Source: Triops longicaudatus (Eukaryota > Arthropoda > Branchiopoda > Notostraca > Triopsidae). From it: DNA of 64,000 bases. Positions 58,501 through 64,000 of this stretch are shown one piece after another. The stretch is from positions 1-64,000 of the forward strand of contig JAGQDJ010000121.1 in assembly GCA_022885665.1 (NCBI GenBank), in the 5' to 3' direction. Both the position numbers and the translations under genes were made by a program. Position 1 is the first letter of the stretch, and every line of letters starts with the position of its first letter. The notes under the pieces are model-generated. The model worked only from the letters and a program-made list of their open reading frames with translations, searched no databases and was not told the origin of the DNA.

Positions 58501-61099
58501 CCGTGTCTGCCAGTTCGAGCTCCAGTCAACCCTATCCATACTGTGCCTATTCCCAAACAAACGGAGCCACTCTCACGACTACAGCCAACCCTCCGCCAGA
58601 GACTCCCGTTCCTTTAACCACCTCTGCAGCGTCCTCAGCCTACTTCGAGGCACAGTATTACCACCAAGCTCCGACAAATGGATACCCAAACGATAGAGCT
58701 TCGCAGAATTACACGCCGTATCCCCAATATTCCCCAGCATATACCAGCAACTCATCTACCACTTTTGTGTCCGTAGGGTACTCCGTTCCTAGTTCTGTTC
58801 CGACCAGCACTGCAGCAGTCTACGGATATCCCTATCCTTCTTCTAGTGGTAAAAATGTCCCGCAGTACTATCATGATTCGGCCATGTCATACCCTGGCAC
58901 GGCATCGGCGTCCGCAACCGTTCCGACTACAACGCAATCGCAGTACCAGCATCCTAATATGCAGAAGCCTTATAATTCTTACCCGAGCAGTTACTACCCT
59001 AACCATCCTCCTACGTTATCCACATCAGTGTCGTACCCGTACGCATCAGTAGTCTCGACGCCAACGACTTGGAGCTCACAAGCTTATACTTCAGATTACT
59101 ATCCCAGCCTGTACCCACAGTATCAACATGGTACTAACACGGTAGGGACGCCTGTGTCAGTTACGCATCCACTACCCAGCACGGTTCAAACGCCATCGAA
59201 CACGGGTCCAATAATGTCGCCCCAACTCAACCAGCCCCCTACGATTAATTCACCAACCGTTCCGAAGCCGCCTACAGTGCCTCAACCTGTCGTGCAAAAC
59301 AAGCCCGTCTCCAATGTGGACCTGCTTACAGAGTTACTTAACCCAGCGTTGGACGACAAGGTACTAACTCCCCAGCCCTTGAAATCAGTTGAACCTGTTG
59401 TTCCGCCTGCGGCCACCATTGCTGGTGATGTTACCAATGCTAGTAATGATGCACTCACTGCTACAGTAGCTGTTCCAGGGGCAGTAACTTCGCTAGTGAC
59501 TCCACCCCCGGTTTGTACTGAACCAGAGTTTATACCAGTCAAGCCAGCCGTACCCGTACCTCAGTTGCCAATAACTGAAGAAGACAAACTGGTGAATCCC
59601 GAAGCACTCCATCGATTTACTCAAGAGGTGGATAAGCTGGACAAGCTAGTGGAAGGCCTGGTCAAGAAGAGTCTAAATGGGCCAACACCGCTGGACTTGA
59701 AATGGCGCGAGTTATGCGAGTTGGAGAATCCTTCACAGAAGGCTTCAATCTCGGTGGCTCGGTGCTACCCGATGAAGAACCGGAGCACGGACATCCTACC
59801 CTACGACCATAACCGTGTGGAGCTCCCAAGCACCAAAGATGATTACATCAATGCATCGAAAATTCAGACCGGCGGCCCGGATTTTATTGTGACGCAGTCC
59901 CCTTTGTCGTGTACTGTTCTGGATTTTTGGGCCATGTTATGGGAGCACCACGTTGAGATTTGCGTTTGCTTGCTTTCCACCCAAGAATTGCAGTCTGTGG
60001 GTGGGCTGATTTATTGGCCAGAAGACAAGGAAACTCCGGTGGAGACTGGGCCATATGTGATAACATTACAAAGTAAACAGAATCGAAATTCGTGGACGGA
60101 ACGCATATTGTCCGTCAGTCATCGTGAACACGGGAAAGCAACTCGCGTTGTCTTGCATCTGCAATTTACGGCTTGGCCGAATACGTAAGTCTAGTGCGAC
60201 ACCGTTTCTCTTTGTTATTTTGAAGGAAAAATATTGAAAGCATTTCGCGTGTTTTTAGGGGATTTCCGGCCAGTCCTACCGCATTTGTTGCGTTTGTGCA
60301 AGAAGCATTGCAATATTGGCGTCAGCAGCGCGTGATCCAGCGACCATTAGTTGTGCACTGCTTAGCGGGCGCTGGAAGATCGGGCTTGTTTTGCCTGCTG
60401 TGCGCATCCCTTCGCGAGCTGAACTTGAAAGGCAGCGTTCCCGATCTGGTGCGTCTTGCCGGAATGCTCTCGCAGCAAAGACGACATCTGATGAAGGAAC
60501 GGGAATTCCTTGCATTTGCGTATAAAAGTCTGCTCGCCCATTCCCAGGATATATTAATGCAAAGTATGCGTTTTGTACATCGCTAAAAATATTTGTTCTC
60601 GATTTATTCCATATATTCTTGGTAGTTTTTTTGTGCTTCTATGCTTTTACATTTGTTGTCAAATGCAGTTTGAAAGTTAACTTTAACACTAATTTGATTG
60701 TATTTTAATTTCACTACTATGTTTGTAGCACGTACACACCTTTAAGTTTTCTCGCCATCAGGTTCCATGTGTGCATGTATTGCCATTATGTTTTGTACGT
60801 AATTTACGAACTCTTATTTACAAACAGGAGGAGTCTTGTCGACCAGTTGTATTGGCGTTAAACCTAAATCACACCACAGTCGGCAGCCTTCGCAAGACTC
60901 AGTTTTGTCCCTTGAAGATGCACCGTTGAGTTCAAGCGCTGTATCAGCTATTTTAGACCCGAAAAATTTCTCCCTCTGTAGTCCCCAGCATTCCTCTCGT
61001 CCGGCTACATCGCAGCCCTCATTTGGACTTCTTCAAGTTGACCCGAACGATCCATTGAATAAGCTTGATCCTTTTTGGACGATGAAGAAAGAAAATTAA
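55534..61099 (+). CDS. PTPN23: HD-PTP / myopic: BRO1-domain tyrosine phosphatase-like protein
   Basis: ESCRT-associated scaffold that binds ESCRT-III through its BRO1 domain and helps sort ubiquitinated receptors at endosomes. Exons: 55534-55620, 55688-56068, 56142-56396, 56480-56877, 56937-57442, 57497-57705, 57765-60184, 60259-60563, 60828-61099. All are in phase, giving 1610 aa (human 1636). The BRO1 domain (about 5-390) starts LPMLSFKPKTVAEPADFLAF and includes YEMACILYNIGALHSELG and GERVAFYQAAQDSL. A helical V domain follows (about 395-720). Next is a long Tyr/Pro/Ser/Thr/Gln-rich region (about 740-1230), then a PTP domain (about 1255-1520) with MKNRSTDILPYDHNRV and VHCLAGAGRSG (Cys 1453). 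The WPD loop reads WPN (Asn 1418), so the usual catalytic Asp is missing. The protein ends DPNDPLNKLDPFW plus a short tail. Confidence 0.95.
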
Positions 61100-61117
61100 A
61101 AATTCATTCCTCTCTGT

Positions 61118-61123
61118 AATAAA
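61118..61123 (+). terminator. PTPN23 polyadenylation signal
   Basis: AATAAA 18 nt after the PTPN23 stop codon, implying a very short 3' UTR. Strand, position and motif all agree. Confidence 0.65.
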
Positions 61124-62569
61124 CTTGTGTAAAGGCTTTTGTTGCTTCACTGTGTTAATGCCCTATAGACTTTCGATTATATATTGCTTGTCGCTGCAGT
61201 GTTTGCCTATTGATCACTTGATACTTGCTTGGGTCAGTTAATACAGAGCTTTACCCTCAGTGTTCGTCCTTGTAAACCATGTATGAAAAACAGTTGTGTT
61301 TAAAGAAAACAAGCCTGGTCAAGTTTTTGTTATTGAAGTCCTTTCACTGGGAACAAAGTCTAAAATGGAACACGAATCGTTCACACACAAAATACTTTCA
61401 TTTTCGTGTGTTGCAATAAGTTATGAAGGTAACGCTTGAAATCCATTCGATGGATAATTACTGAGACCTATAATACTATTCGAAATGTGTGAAGTTTCCG
61501 CCAACAAAGAGAATGTGGGCAAACTGGGTTATCACATTGCCAAGACACCAGACTCCTACAGCAAATCCCTTCCATTTTTGCGGCTATCGGTTCCACCGAA
61601 AGCACGTAAAGCGAGTTCTGCTGTTTATTGGGTTGTGTTGTGCATTAAAAGCCCAGTCGGAAAAAGTAATGTTGTTAGATTATTCCTCTTTACAACCGGT
61701 CATTCGCCAAAATTATAATTCTTTCAACATACACTGTAAAATCTCGTTATGAAAAACTCCGCGTACAAAGTTTATAATTATAGAGGGTCACAATTCGTGA
61801 AAATGTACGGAAAAGTCTCTGATGTACCGAACCGTTTTGTCGTCCCTAAGGAGGTGTAAGAGCGAAATTTTACTGCAAAAATTAATTCCGCCCTCCCCCC
61901 TCGCATTAATGTCGCCCACTCAGCATGACTCATTGTACTATGCCTCCATGTGCAATATTGTACTCATAAAGTGAATCTGTTTAATCTACGGACTGCTCAA
62001 CAGCGCGCGAGCACTTACCGTGACCAAGTACATGGACGAATTACCGTGGAGACTTCGTCGACCTTGACTGACCAGAAATGAAAGTAACATGGTTACATTA
62101 TTGGCAATGATTCCATTTCCTGTCCGATTTTTATTCGGTACTACAGTTTCTGGCTAACTTTTTAAGCCGACGGATGGTCCATTACTCGTGCAATTTTTAC
62201 TGACCGTGATAGTGAGCTCCTACACGAGCGTAGAGATCGACGAGGTGCAATCCGTATCCGTTAAGCGACGGTCCAGCGGCAGTTGCCTGAACCGTTTTAC
62301 CCAGGATCCGCGGGTTGATGGGCTGTTGTTTAGGAGCAAGTGTTTGAAACAGGTCCCAGTTCCATTCAAGAGACGTTCAGTGTTGCTAGCCAACCGTTGA
62401 GGGCTGGTACTCCGGTGAGGTGCGCGTAAGATTTTAATGGGAGAAATTTAACCGAATTCTAAGACAACGTGTGCAGTTATTTCGATTATGTTTTTATACC
62501 TGTGCCTGCATTGTGTTACGTACCGAAGTTTGGATTAATTTTTCCCTGTGTTTGTGTGAATGCTCTATC
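61124..62569. other. Intergenic interval PTPN23 / Spire
   Basis: 1.4 kb including the Spire promoter and 5' UTR. Two overlapping plus-strand frames of 77-87 codons at 61485-61752 and one of 70 codons at 62188-62400 show no recognisable domain or clear splice context. The part just before the Spire start is GC-richer. No TATA-like motif is obvious. Confidence 0.45.
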
Positions 62570-64000
62570 ATGGCAGAAGGCACGGGGGGGCCCCCAATAC
62601 CGACTAATAAAACGCAGTTACCTTATGATAAACCTGACGACAAATCGAGTTCTGGCAAGCAACCCAAGTGTGTGCTAAATAACGACGAATGTGTTTCGCT
62701 GAAATCTATTTTGCAATCTTTTAACTCGCCCATTAATGAACAACAAGCGTGGGCGCTCTGCTATCAAAGTGCCAAATGTGCGGAGGCTGTCCTGGAAGAG
62801 CAAAAAGAATGTCTGTTGGCGGATGCGTTGGAACACATCATGCTCCATAAGGACGGGCATGTCCACGCGTCGACTTTCCTTTTGGATAATGAATCCAACA
62901 CGGGAAGTAATGGTAAGTGGGCTTCGGACTCTTAACTCTTTTTATCTGTATAAAAACACAGCGTTTAAGTGAACTCGGTGTCATAGCGACTTATGACACC
63001 ATAAGCGAAACCATGAAAAGAACGTGAGCATTTTTATCCCCGTCCTTTTTATTTACCGTCTAAGAACGTGCGTCACACGCGAGGCGGTATACAGTTCAAG
63101 ATTGCACAAAAGCAGGCCAAAACCTCGAGCGTTGGTGCTGGAGATCAATAATGCTGAGGAACTCGCTTCCCGTAGCAGCTACAATGCTACGGGGCAAACT
63201 CGAAACTCTTGCTAAAATTTCGACAGGTGTGGTAAGGGAGGGGAGAAACAACAAGGTAACCTTAACTACAACGCGTTTGCATCCCTATTGCAAACTTGTA
63301 ACCCCAAAAAGTCCCCATTCATCCCGGCGCTTGGCAGTTTGGGGTAAAGTATATATATGGGATGGAGGAATTCGGTCACTTGCTGCATGTTTGTGTCCTC
63401 CATCGCTTTATTCACCTTCAGTATCTACGGATATAGGATAATAGAAATCTAGTCTCCTTTCACATTCCGAATAATGCAAGGTGAACTAATAGTGTGCTGC
63501 GTCACGCACGCTTCATCAATCCTGATCAAACCTTATAGTTTCTTTGCGCGGTCGTCGGGTAATTCCAGTACTGGATTAAACCGACATTTGACCCCAGATG
63601 TGTCTCTTCTACTGATTTCTGGAACATGTGACAAAGTTTTTTCCTCTCTCGTTTTTAAATGTATTTTTTAAATGTCTTGTTTCTTCATCTCTACTCCTTC
63701 CTTTTTTTATTTCGAGTTCTAAACGTGTAACGTGCTTCCTGGTCATACCTGCCATCGGATTAGCCTTTATGGGGGCAACTCTTTAACCGACAGACACGCG
63801 AAAAGCCCTTCCGGCGCAATGGGAGCAAAATGCTGTTGTTATGCAAGGGATTAAAACGCTGTTATTTTTCTTTTGTTTACACAGGTGCAAGCTGTTCGGG
63901 CCGCATCCATGTTCGCGCCAGTTCCGAAGCGAAGGTATGGTAGCAATTTTCAACGCTCTGTCAAATGGGTTCCATTCTGCGGCAGGAGCAACATTTCAAG
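62570..64000 (+). CDS. spir: Spire actin nucleator, 5' exons (cut by window end)
   Basis: Spire nucleates actin filaments through tandem WH2 domains and works with formins recruited by its N-terminal KIND domain, including on vesicles. Only the KIND-domain start is here. Exon 1 is 62570-62912 (ATG in good context, ctatcATGG; donor AATG|gtaagt, phase 1). Exon 2 is 63885-63934 and exon 3 begins at 63986 after ttctgcggcag, both in phase. Exon 1 gives 114 residues with a short hydrophilic lead and then ECVSLKSILQSFNSPINEQQ and AWALCYQSAKCAE, the diagnostic KIND block (S-L-x2-I-L-x-x-(F/Y)-N-x-P-I-N-E-x-x-A-W-A). HIMLHKDGHVHAST follows. Exons 2 and 3 are short and less certain. The WH2 and FYVE-like zinc-finger regions would lie beyond the window. 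Confidence 0.85.
62913..63884 (+). other. Spire intron 1
   Basis: About 970 nt between the first and second coding exons. Open frames at 63024-63215 and 63151-63441 lack KIND similarity and are treated as intron. No repeat recognised. Confidence 0.6.

Noticed and set aside
61485..61752. Small gene between PTPN23 and Spire
   Set aside because: Two overlapping frames of 77 and 87 codons with no domain and non-ATG or weak starts; not distinguishable from chance.

Overview
This is animal nuclear DNA. Genes are split by GT-AG introns, polyadenylation signals are AATAAA, both strands carry independent single-gene units, and the AT-rich background holds decayed transposons. The gene set suggests an arthropod or close ecdysozoan: a sex peptide/myoinhibitory peptide receptor (SPR), an insect-type membrane-anchored GMC oxidoreductase, and Sec5, TFIIS, UBE2C, HD-PTP and Spire. 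Many introns are close to minimal size (50-100 nt), as in some crustaceans and mites. The sequence alone does not fix the species or class.

Layout. 1-3.1 kb: two exons of an unidentified plus-strand gene that enters from the left. 6.2-15.0 kb: SPR on the minus strand, two coding exons around a 7-kb intron full of repeats (a MITE, a long inverted-repeat element with a tRNA-like module, a broken LINE end). 15-41.5 kb: about 26 kb with no coding gene I can defend, carrying several small non-autonomous DNA transposons; two keep perfect 8-bp target-site duplications and are hAT-like. 41.6-44.4 kb: an 11-exon GMC oxidoreductase (minus). 45.1-52.3 kb: Sec5/EXOC2 (plus, 12 exons). 52.6-53.7 kb: TFIIS (minus, 5 exons), tail to tail with Sec5. 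54.5-55.2 kb: UBE2C (minus, 4 exons), head to head with PTPN23/HD-PTP (plus, 9 exons, 55.5-61.1 kb). 62.6 kb to the end: the first exons of Spire (plus), cut by the window edge.

The left 41 kb is sparse and repeat-rich with one long-intron gene; the right 22 kb is compact. Sec5 (exocyst), HD-PTP (endosomal sorting) and Spire (actin nucleation on vesicles) all act in membrane traffic, and TFIIS and UBE2C are housekeeping transcription and cell-cycle factors, but nothing here shows shared regulation. Every multi-exon model from GMC to PTPN23 was checked by hand for GT/AG junctions and reading phase and closes in frame: GMC 618 aa, Sec5 865, TFIIS 299, UBE2C 176, PTPN23 1610, and SPR 463. I found no operon, CRISPR array, prokaryotic system or intact autonomous transposon, and no clearly undescribed system. 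The most unusual items are the tRNA-like foldback repeat and the substituted catalytic loop of HD-PTP.
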